NCBI GenBank assembly: GCA_965372015.1
Contig: CBDVAP010000004.1
Span: 1-53,847 of the forward strand
Length of the DNA: 53,847 bases
DNA from: JACZSB01 sp965372015
GTDB taxonomy: Bacteria; Fidelibacterota; Marinisomatia; SCGC-AAA003-L08; TS1B11
Direction: 5' to 3'
Under the pieces are notes generated by a model. That model saw nothing but the letters and a program-made list of their open reading frames with translations. It had not been told where the DNA came from and made no database searches. The translations under genes were made by a program, and so were the position numbers. Below are positions 1-7,507 of the stretch, in pieces (position 1 is the stretch's first letter; the number at the start of each line of letters is the position of its first letter).

Positions 1-107
1 ATTTAACCGAGGCGATATTGCAGTTTAATGCCCAGGAGCTGGGCTTCCGGGCGGCTCTGGAATCAAGTGCTCGTATTATGAGCCTGAGCATCCTCGACTA
101 TCTGTAA
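1..107 (+). CDS. flgL: Flagellar hook-associated protein FlgL, C-terminal end (partial)
   Basis: Reading from base 3, the window opens inside a gene and the frame closes with TAA at 105-107, giving 34 residues. The segment has the hallmark of flagellin/FlgL C-termini: a helix starting LTEAILQFNAQELG and ending in SILDYL, which closely parallels the end of enterobacterial FlgL. FlgL is the second hook-filament junction protein, exported through the flagellar type III apparatus. The stop lies 2 bases before fliW, so the genes are probably cotranscribed. The 5' part lies outside the window. Plain flagellin is the alternative, but the LDYL ending favours FlgL. Confidence 0.8.
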   Translation, partial: LTEAILQFNAQELGFRAALESSARIMSLSILDYL

Positions 108-109
108 GT

Positions 110-562
110 ATGACGGACCAACCAGCCGATAAGCAATCCCAGCCGGAGTGGGAAACATCCTCCGACCCGGCCGACTTCCCCGTCGGCATACCGGGCTTCG
201 AAGACCATAAAAAATTTGAACTGGTAAGTCGCGCCGATCTGCGCCCGTTTCTTTGGTTACGGTCGCTGGACGATCCGGAAGTGTCACTGCCGGTGATCGA
301 TTGCCTGTTGCTCAACAGGCAGCTACTGCCGGAAATCAACCGGGAGGTGCTGGGCCGGATTGGTGATCCGGCTAAGGAAAAATTCGAATCCTATTGCGTG
401 CTACGGGTAGATGCCGACGCCGGGACGATAACGGTCAATACCAAGGCCCCGGTAGTGATCAGTTCCCAGACCCGGCGGGGATTCCAGATATTCCTCGACA
501 ACCCCGAATTGCGCCTGGATGAGCCGCTGGCCAACTTGGTGCCTTCGCGGAAAGACCCCTAG
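110..562 (+). CDS. fliW: Flagellar assembly factor FliW
   Basis: This 150-residue protein matches the FliW family in length and in the signature near residues 23-35 (FPVGIPGFEDHKK, the FxxGIPGFE motif). In well-studied bacteria FliW is a partner-switching protein: it binds flagellin, or it binds CsrA and relieves CsrA's repression of flagellin translation. The ATG starts 2 bases after the flgL stop and the gene ends 2 bases before csrA, so flgL-fliW-csrA form a tight unit. No strong ribosome-binding site is visible, consistent with translational coupling. The rest of the protein, including a VINTKAPVVI-like strand, is also typical. Function is inferred from the family and gene order. Confidence 0.95.
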   Translation: MTDQPADKQSQPEWETSSDPADFPVGIPGFEDHKKFELVSRADLRPFLWLRSLDDPEVSLPVIDCLLLNRQLLPEINREVLGRIGDPAKEKFESYCVLRVDADAGTITVNTKAPVVISSQTRRGFQIFLDNPELRLDEPLANLVPSRKDP

Positions 563-564
563 AG

Positions 565-834
565 ATGCTGGTTCTGACTCGCAAGAACGGCGAAAGCATC
601 CGCATCGGGGATGGCATAATCGTTACCGTTCTGGACCAGTCCGGTGGCCAGGTGAAAGTGGGTATTACCGCTCCACCACAGGTACCTATTCACCGGGAAG
701 AAATTTACCTCAAGATCAAGGCGGAGAATCTGGCCGCCGTCCAGGGCAGCAAGGCCACCAAATTACTGCTTAAGCTGCTGCCCAAGACGTTGGACGTTGA
801 AGGGATTACCGGCTCCGGCCAGCCCGACAAATGA
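565..834 (+). CDS. csrA: Carbon storage regulator CsrA
   Basis: CsrA is a dimeric RNA-binding translational repressor that recognises GGA motifs near ribosome-binding sites. The first 60 residues show the whole fold, beginning MLVLTRKNGESIRIGD. Leu4, Arg6 and Arg44 (in IHREEIY) sit at the RNA-contacting positions of characterised CsrA. At 89 residues it is longer than the 61-residue enterobacterial protein. The extra C-terminal helix and tail is typical of bacteria with FliW, where it helps form the FliW-CsrA complex. Its position directly after fliW supports flagellin control as one of its jobs. Confidence 0.97.
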   Translation: MLVLTRKNGESIRIGDGIIVTVLDQSGGQVKVGITAPPQVPIHREEIYLKIKAENLAAVQGSKATKLLLKLLPKTLDVEGITGSGQPDK

Positions 835-962
835 TTCCAGGTCCAGCTACTTAAACCCTGTCTACAGCCTAGCCCATCTAATTTTGCCGACAATTTCATG
901 GCCAAAGAGCCACTACTCCGGCGCTGAAGGTGTTAATAGCGGGCCGTAACTGGTGCGGAAAG

Positions 963-1010
963 CGAGCATCCTTTCACCCCGGAGGCCGGGGACCATCCGG
1001 ATGATGCTCG
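963..1010. repeat. Nested inverted repeat / structured RNA candidate
   Basis: An outer 8-bp stem (CGAGCATC at 963-970 with GATGCTCG at 1003-1010) encloses a perfect 6-bp GC stem with a 3-base loop (CCCCGG at 977-982 with CCGGGG at 986-991). A T-run does not follow, so it is not a classical terminator. It could be the 3' end structure of the csrA transcript or a small structured RNA; function is unknown. Confidence 0.45.
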
Positions 1011-1090
1011 GTGCTGCAAACCGCCGAATCCCGTCGGTAATAACACTGGAGCTATCAACAACCGCTAAATCGGGCTCTGAGTTCACTTAG

Positions 1091-1258
1091 ATGTTGGGCG
1101 CTCCACCGCCACTTGATTAATATATCGTATCGTTGTCACCGGCGCTGCTGGGCAAATCGGAGATCGATAAGGTTCGCTATCAGATTGCCTCAGCCAGGTT
1201 CGCCATTCCATTGAATGAGGGTATATTCATTCACTACAACGGCTGTCGCAGCTCGTAA
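1091..1258 (+). pseudogene. Possible broken flgM-like anti-sigma factor gene
   Basis: In one frame an ATG at 1091 gives 9 codons, then an in-frame TAA at 1118-1120, then an open stretch to TAA at 1256-1258. The distal part contains VSLSPALLGKSEIDKVRYQI, which resembles FlgM: a VSLS motif followed by an amphipathic helix of the type that binds the flagellar sigma factor. The normal ending after this helix is not recognisable. The position just after flgL-fliW-csrA would suit flgM. It is short and lacks a ribosome-binding site, so chance similarity cannot be excluded. Confidence 0.28.
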
Positions 1259-1412
1259 GTACAATGACACCTGGATGCGGTGCTGGAGGGGAACCCGGAG
1301 CATCAGGCTGGGCGGTTTTTGCACGATATTGCAAGAAATCAATAGCACCTGGCGATTTCCGCACCTATTATCTCTAGGTTGAAAACGACGAATTGGTGGA
1401 GGATTAGATAGG

Positions 1413-2408
1413 ATGGGATTCCTAGAACAGCAACTAAAAAGGCAATACAAAGCAGGCCAAATAATTTTCAGGGATGGCGATCCCGGCCAAACCATGTTCA
1501 TCGTCCTGGAAGGTAAGGTGGAGATATCTAAAGTGCTGGGAGATCAAAAAACGATCCTGGCCACATTAGATAAGGGTTCGATCTTCGGAGAGATGGCTAT
1601 CATCGATCGGGAACCCCGCTCGGCCACCGCCACCACCCTCAGTGATACCCTGATGCTTGAGATCAGCCGGGATATGTTTCACAACCGGTTGGGAGAGGTG
1701 CCGGGCTGGATGCAGAGCTTCTTTGCCATTTTAGTGGACCGGCTGCGGTCCGCCACCCTCAAGCAGAATATCTTGCTCACCCTGGGCGCTGGCCGCCAGA
1801 TACTCAATCTACTTGCTCTGATGGCTCAATCGGCGGAGAAAGACGCCACCGACCGGGTCATATTGCCGCTAAAAGATACCGTAGCCCAGATCGCTTTTAT
1901 CCTGGGCCTTGAAGATGATCTGGTCAATAAAACCATTCTACGGTTTATCGACCTTAAACTCTGCGATGTAGCCCGGAAACTCGATTCGGGCCGGGTGCTG
2001 GTGATCGAACACACCGAAAAGCTGTATCAACTGGCTCGGTTCTGTAAGGAGAGGGTGCTCGTCGAATCCCGCTTGATTAAGACCATGTCGGAGGATTTCC
2101 GGTTCAAAAACCGGCACGAGGTGGAGCTGTTGCAGGTGGTGTCGGCCCTTGAGCAGGATCCGGAGGTGCCGGATGACATGCCCGCCTCCAAACTGGATGA
2201 ACGGGTCAAGGAGAAGTATAAGAAATCCATCGGGCTCTACCAGCCGGCGCTGGACCAATTTGTCAAAATCGGTCTCTTGGAAAAATTCCAACCTACGGAT
2301 GGCGAACCGTCATACGTGATCAACAATAAACAGCTATTCCAGGAGCATATGGACAAAATTAGTTTGGTTAAAGAATTACGAGGGTTGGAGAAGAAAATCA
2401 GCCGTTGA
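1413..2408 (+). CDS. CRP-like cyclic-nucleotide-binding protein with a C-terminal extension
   Basis: Residues about 10-115 form a cyclic-nucleotide-binding domain. The phosphate-binding cassette is visible around FGEMAIID and PRSATA, with Glu60 and Arg69 in the positions that hold cAMP/cGMP in CRP relatives. Residues about 140-210 resemble a winged helix of the CRP type (KDTVAQIAFILGLEDDLVNK, then a basic GRVLVIEH wing), so DNA binding is likely. A further ~115 residues have no recognised domain; CRP itself is only ~210 residues. A GGAGG site precedes the ATG. The next gene overlaps its stop. An adenylate cyclase at 36315 could supply the ligand, but that link is inference. Confidence 0.8.
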   Translation: MGFLEQQLKRQYKAGQIIFRDGDPGQTMFIVLEGKVEISKVLGDQKTILATLDKGSIFGEMAIIDREPRSATATTLSDTLMLEISRDMFHNRLGEVPGWMQSFFAILVDRLRSATLKQNILLTLGAGRQILNLLALMAQSAEKDATDRVILPLKDTVAQIAFILGLEDDLVNKTILRFIDLKLCDVARKLDSGRVLVIEHTEKLYQLARFCKERVLVESRLIKTMSEDFRFKNRHEVELLQVVSALEQDPEVPDDMPASKLDERVKEKYKKSIGLYQPALDQFVKIGLLEKFQPTDGEPSYVINNKQLFQEHMDKISLVKELRGLEKKISR

Positions 2409-3607
2409 AGTACCCGGAGGAACCGTCCCTGGGCGATATCACCCTCTGCTTGGTGGTTAAGCAGCGCACCGGTAACCTGGCCAATGTTCTTAACTCAGTT
2501 AATCGGCTGGTTTCCCGGATGGTGGTTCTGGAGGTGGGTGAGCAGAGCACTAAAACAGTGCAGCACCTGGCTTCCGAGTACGATGCCGATTACCAACATG
2601 TTCCGCCCAATCCGGACGATGCCTTCTTGCTTAACCGGGCCCTGGATCGGGTCCGTACCGCTTGGGCACTGTTCCTCAACCAGCCGGAAGTGCTGCATCT
2701 GGACGATCAACCAGCTCTGCTGAGAATCCTCGGGAATACGAAGACAATTGCGTTTGACTTCCCAATCATCAGACTCTCCGAGCCTAATAACCACCACTTC
2801 GAGACCCGCCTGATTAGAACCGATAAGGAATTGCATTGGCAGCACGGTATATATCCAACGTTGGATGGCAGTCTGCTTCACGCCGGCCAGCAGTTCCAGC
2901 TGCCGCAGGTGACTGAAATATTGCCCATGGTAGCAGTGGTCAGTCTGGGGGAACCGCGCCCGGAGGAAATGGAGTTACGGGAGGCTCAGGGTCGCATTGA
3001 GGCGGAGCTCGATCATGATCCCAATTCGACTCGCTATTGGTACCATCTGGCCCGGGTGGCCCAGCAGCTCCAGGATTGGCAAAAGTCGCACGATGCAGTG
3101 GAGGAAGGTTTGAATGTTATCAACCATCAGGCGGAAATTGCCTTTATTGAACCGGATGCAGTTAATGGCCTGATCGGTATGTTCTGTGAGACCATGCTGT
3201 CCGGCAAATTCCAGCCTGAAAAAACGGTGAACTCACTCTGGACGATTTTCAACAACATGGTCTCCGATGGGCGTTTCAGCCTGCCTCTGGGGCAACTGTT
3301 GTTGTCCACGGGCCGACGGAAAGAGGCCCTAACCGCCCAGCTGATGGTAATGGAAGCTTTCTTTGGCCAGCGCCGGTATTATCTGTCCCTGGAAGACGGT
3401 CTCTACCGGCCGGCATTGTTTATTTGGGAGGTAGAGGCCGGTCGTGGCAGTCGCCCTCTGTTGAGTAGCGTCGTGAGGGTGCAAACTATCCTGAAGCGGC
3501 ATCAATTCAATTTTCAAATGGTTCTGGAGTACGTCCTCGAGCATAATCGGGACCTTTTCTCCCAGCTGCAGCAGGTACTGCAACGCAGTTTGCGGACCCG
3601 GGAATAA
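2405..3607 (+). CDS. Degenerate family-2-like glycosyltransferase with TPR region
   Basis: The first ~100 residues follow the layout of SunS/WaaE-like GT2 proteins with TPR tails: a TLCLVVK strand, a VVLEVG strand, an NRALD helix and an ALFLNQPE segment. The usual acidic residues are missing. The metal/sugar motif normally LDADE reads LNQPE (residues 91-95), and the D-x-GS loop reads EVGEQS. Catalysis is therefore doubtful. Residues ~195-240 look like a TPR (WYHLARVAQQLQDWQKSHDA) and the rest is helical. It starts with TTG at 2405 overlapping the upstream stop, implying coupling to the CRP-like gene; a later start is possible. It may be a sugar-binding or scaffold pseudoenzyme. Confidence 0.6.
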   Translation: MKYPEEPSLGDITLCLVVKQRTGNLANVLNSVNRLVSRMVVLEVGEQSTKTVQHLASEYDADYQHVPPNPDDAFLLNRALDRVRTAWALFLNQPEVLHLDDQPALLRILGNTKTIAFDFPIIRLSEPNNHHFETRLIRTDKELHWQHGIYPTLDGSLLHAGQQFQLPQVTEILPMVAVVSLGEPRPEEMELREAQGRIEAELDHDPNSTRYWYHLARVAQQLQDWQKSHDAVEEGLNVINHQAEIAFIEPDAVNGLIGMFCETMLSGKFQPEKTVNSLWTIFNNMVSDGRFSLPLGQLLLSTGRRKEALTAQLMVMEAFFGQRRYYLSLEDGLYRPALFIWEVEAGRGSRPLLSSVVRVQTILKRHQFNFQMVLEYVLEHNRDLFSQLQQVLQRSLRTRE

Positions 3608-4151
3608 CCTGGCGGCGGGTAGCATTCCCAGTGTGCCTGATTGTGCCTGTCGAAGTGCAGCATGTTGCCTGGCTGGCAGGAAAGTGTCCGGGAAGTAGCG
3701 AACTGGTGGTGGATAGCGGCCCACAAGATGATTCCGTGCGGATCGCTTTGTCATTAGAGGTATGGATAGATGATTTTACCGCCGCCAGGCGGGACTTTAC
3801 GCCCGGATTGGTGATAGTGGAATGGCGGCTGGATTGCTGCTGGTGAAATAAGATTAATTACACAGCAAGGTCCGGTTGCCAAATATCAGTTAATATCGGC
3901 GGGAATCGTAGTTGTAAAGCCAGTGCTGGATTCACTCTGCGAATAATATATATCGGGATAACCTAATATTTTATCATGATTATATACTTCTAGACTATCG
4001 CCAAATTTCTGGATAAATTCCGACGGGAGGTTTTGCCATCAATCTGGGCCGAATGTGGGTTTCTATTTTCGACCAGGAAAAGGCCAAGGGCAGTCTAATA
4101 TGGTGGTAATGACCACGGATACTATTGTAGACAATGAGGTGAAATAATCTT
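3608..4151 (+). other. Non-coding stretch upstream of the XRE regulator
   Basis: These 544 bases carry only short reading frames without family resemblance. The second half (about 3850-4150) is clearly more AT-rich than its surroundings and probably holds the promoter of the XRE gene, but I cannot pick a convincing -35/-10 pair. A GAGGTGA ribosome-binding site lies about 10 bases before the ATG at 4152. Confidence 0.6.
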
Positions 4152-4544
4152 ATGAGCGAGTTTAGTTGGCAATATGGCGAACGCTTTCGGCAGATCCGCA
4201 AAATGGCGGGGCTCAGCCAGGAGGAATTCGGGGTGGTTCTGAATGTCAGTCGCCAGACCATCAATGCTTACGAAAATGACCGGCAGCGTCCCACTATGGA
4301 CATGATGGAAAAGGTCTGCGAGAGACAGAACATCAACCCATCCTGGCTGTTGACCGGCGTCGGGGATTCGAAAAAGGGCGCCACCTACACCTACTCTCCG
4401 GAAAGCGGAGTGCAGATTTATTCGGTGGGTGATAGTAGTTTCACGCATGAACAGCACACCCTGATGAACTATATCGCTGAAGATCCGGATAGAGCTACCC
4501 AAATGGCCCATCTGCTCTTCAGTGGTGCGCTGAAAGAACTGTAG
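4152..4544 (+). CDS. XRE-family helix-turn-helix regulator
   Basis: The N-terminal ~65 residues form a Cro/C1-type helix-turn-helix. It includes IRKMAGLSQEEFGVVLNVSR and QTINAYENDRQRP, where the recognition helix and the following YE-R-P turn are standard. The WLLTG motif at residues ~60-64 is common in phage-repressor-like members. The remaining ~65 residues are of unknown function and lack a peptidase dyad, so it is not a LexA/C1-type self-cleaving repressor. It is monocistronic with a good GAGGTGA site upstream. Targets are unknown; the AT-rich region in front is the obvious candidate for autoregulation. Confidence 0.85.
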   Translation: MSEFSWQYGERFRQIRKMAGLSQEEFGVVLNVSRQTINAYENDRQRPTMDMMEKVCERQNINPSWLLTGVGDSKKGATYTYSPESGVQIYSVGDSSFTHEQHTLMNYIAEDPDRATQMAHLLFSGALKEL

Positions 4545-4598
4545 CCGAAACACGTCCGCAGATTGTGGTTTTCTTCCGCCACCGGGTGCACTCTTGAG

Positions 4599-4615
4599 CC
4601 CAACCCTTCGTTGGG
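4599..4615. terminator. Short hairpin between convergent genes
   Basis: CCCAAC and GTTGGG (6-bp stem, CCTTC loop) lie between the ends of the XRE gene (4544) and the minus-strand SprA-related gene (4641). No T-run is present on either side, so termination activity is only suggested by position. Confidence 0.25.
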
Positions 4616-4640
4616 TATGATTGCCTCCCGGCGCCGGTGA

Positions 4641-5177
4641 TTATACGAACTGGTTTATGAGCGGGGACCCGGTTGGTGTTCCGGCCGGTCCATTGTGGCT
4701 GGTAGCGGCTGGCGGTTGGGTTTGGGCGACGCGCTCGCGGGCCTGCTCAGTGCGGGCTTGCATCTCGGCCCGGGCGGCTTGAGCTGCCACTCGTTGGTCT
4801 TGCGCCGACGGATCCCGCGGAGCGAGGGCCGCCCGCTTTATGGTCTGCATCTTTTGGATATTGCCGCCGGTATTACCAGGGATCTGGCTGGCTTCAATCT
4901 GAACCTCACCGTGCACGGCATAACGATTGCCATCGGGGCCAACCTCATACTGGTAGTGGGCGCCACCTCGGGCGTACTGAGCCGCAGCTGCCGAATGTGC
5001 GCGCTCATGGTCCCGCACCGCAGCGTCCGTTGCTTTTAGCTTCTCCAATTTCCGTTTCTCCCAGGGGGATAACTCCTGTTTTTCCGTGGCCGGGCGCTCC
5101 GGTCCCTCAACGGGCTCGGTGGTCCGCCAGCGAAGGTCCATTTGAGAGGCCGGACCTGTGATGGAGGTCAGTTGCAT
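4641..5177 (-). CDS. SprA-related putative metallopeptidase family protein
   Basis: This 178-residue protein matches the SprA-related family (PF12118, also annotated as putative metalloprotease). The core at ~residues 55-135 has KLKATDAAVRDHERAHSAAA, a Y-x-GPDG-x-RYAVHGEVQI segment and KRAALAPRDPSAQDQRVAAQ. The H-E-R-A-H arrangement is an HExxH-like motif that could bind zinc. The flanks are low-complexity: Pro/Glu-rich before it, and an Ala/Gln/Arg-rich helix then a Pro/Gly-rich tail after it. No signal peptide is seen. It is a single gene on the minus strand, convergent with the XRE gene. The biological role of the family is not established. Confidence 0.75.
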   Translation of the reverse strand: MQLTSITGPASQMDLRWRTTEPVEGPERPATEKQELSPWEKRKLEKLKATDAAVRDHERAHSAAAAQYARGGAHYQYEVGPDGNRYAVHGEVQIEASQIPGNTGGNIQKMQTIKRAALAPRDPSAQDQRVAAQAARAEMQARTEQARERVAQTQPPAATSHNGPAGTPTGSPLINQFV

Positions 5178-5455
5178 GTTTAAGCTATCTAACAGTTTTT
5201 CGGTTCAGCTCCAGGATTGCCGGTCCACCGACAACTCCTGCGCTACCCTTATCGGCTGGAAGCGAAAAAACTTTAATCCAAGGCCGGGAGCAACATTCCG
5301 AACCACCCGCGAGACCAGGCGTGATTCTCAAGGTGGTGGCTTTTTGTGGCGACCGGTGTTAAACTCGGTTTTCTCTAGTGCCATTGAGTGGATATGCTAA
5401 TTATAAACATTCGTGCTTTCAACCTGGCCGGCCCGGTCGGGCATTGCCTCAGGCC

Positions 5456-6511
5456 ATGACAGTCGCTGCACGCCTTCCCTTGACTGCCGCTACGGCTATT
5501 TCCCCGCCATCTGAGGCGCTGGTTGACCGGTATGGACGCACCTTCGATTACCTGCGGATTGCCTTGACGGAACGGTGCAATCTGCGCTGTGTTTACTGTC
5601 TGCCGGAAGCCGGCCTACCGCTGGCCGCGGCCGATAAATTGCTCCGGATGGATGAGATTCTACGGGTTATCGCGGTGAGTGCCGGCCTGGGCGTTACCAA
5701 GATTCGTTTTACCGGTGGTGAACCGTTGCTGCGCCCGGACCTGGCGGAACTGATCAGCGAAACGGCCAAGATTGCCGGGGTGGAATCTATCCATCTGACC
5801 ACCAACGGCCTGCTGCTGGCCGAGCGAGTCTCCCAGCTGCGACAAGCCGGCCTGGAAGGGGTGAACATCAGCTTGGACACTCTCCGTCCGTCCCGGTTCA
5901 AAGAGCTGGCTCGCCGGGATGGCCTGGAGCGGGTGCTGGCCGGACTGCACGCTGCCCTGGCCGCCGGTTTCCCAGCTGTGAAGTTGAATGTTGTGGCCTT
6001 GCGCGGCTGCAACGATGACGAGTTTGGGGATTTTGTCACTCTGACCCGGGAACTGCCCATCACGGTTCGGTTTATCGAACTGATGCCTTTCGATGCCCAT
6101 CAGATCTGGAAGACCGGGCGATTCCTGGGTGTGGAAGTCATGCGTGACCAGCTCAGGCAACTGTTTCCCACCCTGGAGGCTGCTACCGGCTCGGCCACCG
6201 AGAGCTTGGTCTTCCGCCTGCCGAATGGCCCTGGCAAAATCGCCCTGATTCCAGCCTATTCCCGCTCTATGTGCGGCAGCTGTAATCGCGTGCGGATCAC
6301 CGCCGACGGGCGCATCCGCAACTGCCTGTATGCCGCCAGGGAGCAGGATCTGATGGGGATCCTGCGGGACGGCGGTTCGGATAACCAGCTGGCGGCGGCC
6401 CTGCGGGCGAGTATGTGGAGCAAGCCCCGCGATGGCTGGGTGGCCCAGAGAACCGTTCGACCCGGTCTAAATAGCAGTGTCCGTGAAAGTATGAACCAGA
6501 TCGGTGGTTAG
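5456..6511 (+). CDS. moaA: GTP 3',8-cyclase MoaA
   Basis: This radical-SAM enzyme catalyses the first step of molybdenum-cofactor synthesis, converting GTP to the cyclic intermediate used by MoaC. The radical-SAM cluster motif is CNLRCVYC near the N-terminus, followed by FTGGEPLLRP. The second cluster uses the C-terminal CGSCNRVRIT...RNCLYA motif. The protein ends in Gly-Gly, the conserved catalytic tail of MoaA. The frame is open from a GTG at 5378, but the ATG at 5456 gives 351 residues, close to the usual 330-340, and is preferred. It heads a six-gene Moco operon; moaC-moaB begins 12 bases downstream. Confidence 0.95.
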   Translation: MTVAARLPLTAATAISPPSEALVDRYGRTFDYLRIALTERCNLRCVYCLPEAGLPLAAADKLLRMDEILRVIAVSAGLGVTKIRFTGGEPLLRPDLAELISETAKIAGVESIHLTTNGLLLAERVSQLRQAGLEGVNISLDTLRPSRFKELARRDGLERVLAGLHAALAAGFPAVKLNVVALRGCNDDEFGDFVTLTRELPITVRFIELMPFDAHQIWKTGRFLGVEVMRDQLRQLFPTLEAATGSATESLVFRLPNGPGKIALIPAYSRSMCGSCNRVRITADGRIRNCLYAAREQDLMGILRDGGSDNQLAAALRASMWSKPRDGWVAQRTVRPGLNSSVRESMNQIGG

Positions 6512-6523
6512 AGGCCCGCATCG

Positions 6524-7489
6524 ATGGACCCCACGCAGCCTGATCAACCATTAACCCACCTAGATAGCCGTGGACGAGCGCGCATGGTGGACGTGAGCGC
6601 CAAACCCGTGACCAGCCGGATAGCGGAGGCCACCGGGTTCATCAGTCTGCAGAAAGAAACTTTGGCTGCCCTTTTTTCCGGGCAGATACCCAAAGGCGAC
6701 GTGTTGAGTACGGCCCAGCTGGCGGGTGTTGCGGCCGCCAAGCAAACCGCCAGCTTGATCCCGTTGTGCCACCCTCTCAACCTGTCCTGGGTGGACCTCG
6801 AGTTCAAGGCTCGTGATGATGGAATCGTTATTACCTGTATCGTCAAGGCCCGCGAGGTGACCGGCCTGGAAATGGAGGCGTTGACCGCCGTATCGGTGGC
6901 TGCGCTGACCATTTATGATATGTGCAAATCTATCGACCGCAGCATGCGGATCGGTGACATCCAGCTGGTACGTAAGGAAGGCGGGAAATCGTCGCATCAG
7001 CCGGTCTACCGCCCCCGCACGGCTGTTATAGTGGTGTCCGATTCAACTGCGGCCGGTGAGCGTGAGGACCGCTCCGGGGCCATCCTCCATGAAGGCTTTC
7101 TGGGAGCCGGTTGCCAGGTGGAACCGGTGCTGGTAGTACCTGACGAGCCCGATCGCCTGTTATCCGCCGCCCGGGATTTCCTAGATAAAGGCATTGAACT
7201 GCTGATTACCACCGGTGGCACCGGACTTGGTCCGCGGGATATCACTATTGCCACCGTGGAGCAGCTGCTGGATGATCGGTTACCGGGGGTGGAGCAGGCT
7301 TTGCATGCCGCCGGACGGACCCAAACCCCCACCGCCATGCTCTCCCAACTAGCGGTTGGGATTGCCGGCCAGGGGATCATCGTTTGCCTCCCCGGCAGCG
7401 CTTTGGCAGTCCGCGACGCCTTGCCGGTGCTGATCCCGGCCATTTTCCACGCCTTTGAGGTGCGCCGGGGCGCCGGGCACCACGATTAG
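6524..7489 (+). CDS. moaCB: Bifunctional MoaC-MoaB/MogA fusion, molybdopterin biosynthesis
   Basis: Residues ~8-155 are MoaC (cyclic pyranopterin monophosphate synthase): LTHLDSRGRARMVDVSAK at the start, LIPLCHPLNLSWVDLEF in the middle, then the EALTAVSVAALTIYDM-CK-ID motif. Residues ~165-321 are MoaB/MogA, which adenylates molybdopterin: VSDSTAAGEREDRSG, then TTGGTGLGPRD and the PGSALAVRDAL segment. Such fusions are known in Bacteroidota and relatives. One polypeptide thus supplies two non-consecutive steps of the pathway, between MoaA and MoeA. The gene sits in the middle of the moa operon and shows no damage. Confidence 0.95.
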   Translation: MDPTQPDQPLTHLDSRGRARMVDVSAKPVTSRIAEATGFISLQKETLAALFSGQIPKGDVLSTAQLAGVAAAKQTASLIPLCHPLNLSWVDLEFKARDDGIVITCIVKAREVTGLEMEALTAVSVAALTIYDMCKSIDRSMRIGDIQLVRKEGGKSSHQPVYRPRTAVIVVSDSTAAGEREDRSGAILHEGFLGAGCQVEPVLVVPDEPDRLLSAARDFLDKGIELLITTGGTGLGPRDITIATVEQLLDDRLPGVEQALHAAGRTQTPTAMLSQLAVGIAGQGIIVCLPGSALAVRDALPVLIPAIFHAFEVRRGAGHHD

Positions 7490-7507
7490 CCTGTCCCACT
7501 CAGCGCC

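Larger units (their letters stand above)
835..1412 (+). other. Non-coding stretch between csrA and the CRP-like gene
   Basis: These 578 bases hold no intact gene I can support. They contain a GC-rich composite hairpin (963-1010) and a possible broken flgM-like reading frame (1091-1258), listed separately. The last part carries a GGAGG ribosome-binding site at about 1397-1401 for the gene starting at 1413. No clear terminator with a T-run follows csrA. Confidence 0.6.

Noticed and set aside
1124..1165. A short frame reading IVVTGAAGQIG, like the nucleotide-binding start of an epimerase or dehydrogenase
   Set aside because: It stops four residues later and nothing downstream in any frame continues an epimerase fold; most likely a coincidence.
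3631..3846. 71-codon plus-strand frame after the glycosyltransferase-like gene
   Set aside because: No ribosome-binding site, no domain or compositional signature, and it overlaps a region of only random short frames.
5178..5455. Possible molybdenum-cofactor riboswitch before moaA
   Set aside because: The expected conserved stems could not be recognised by eye; a covariance search would be needed before claiming it.
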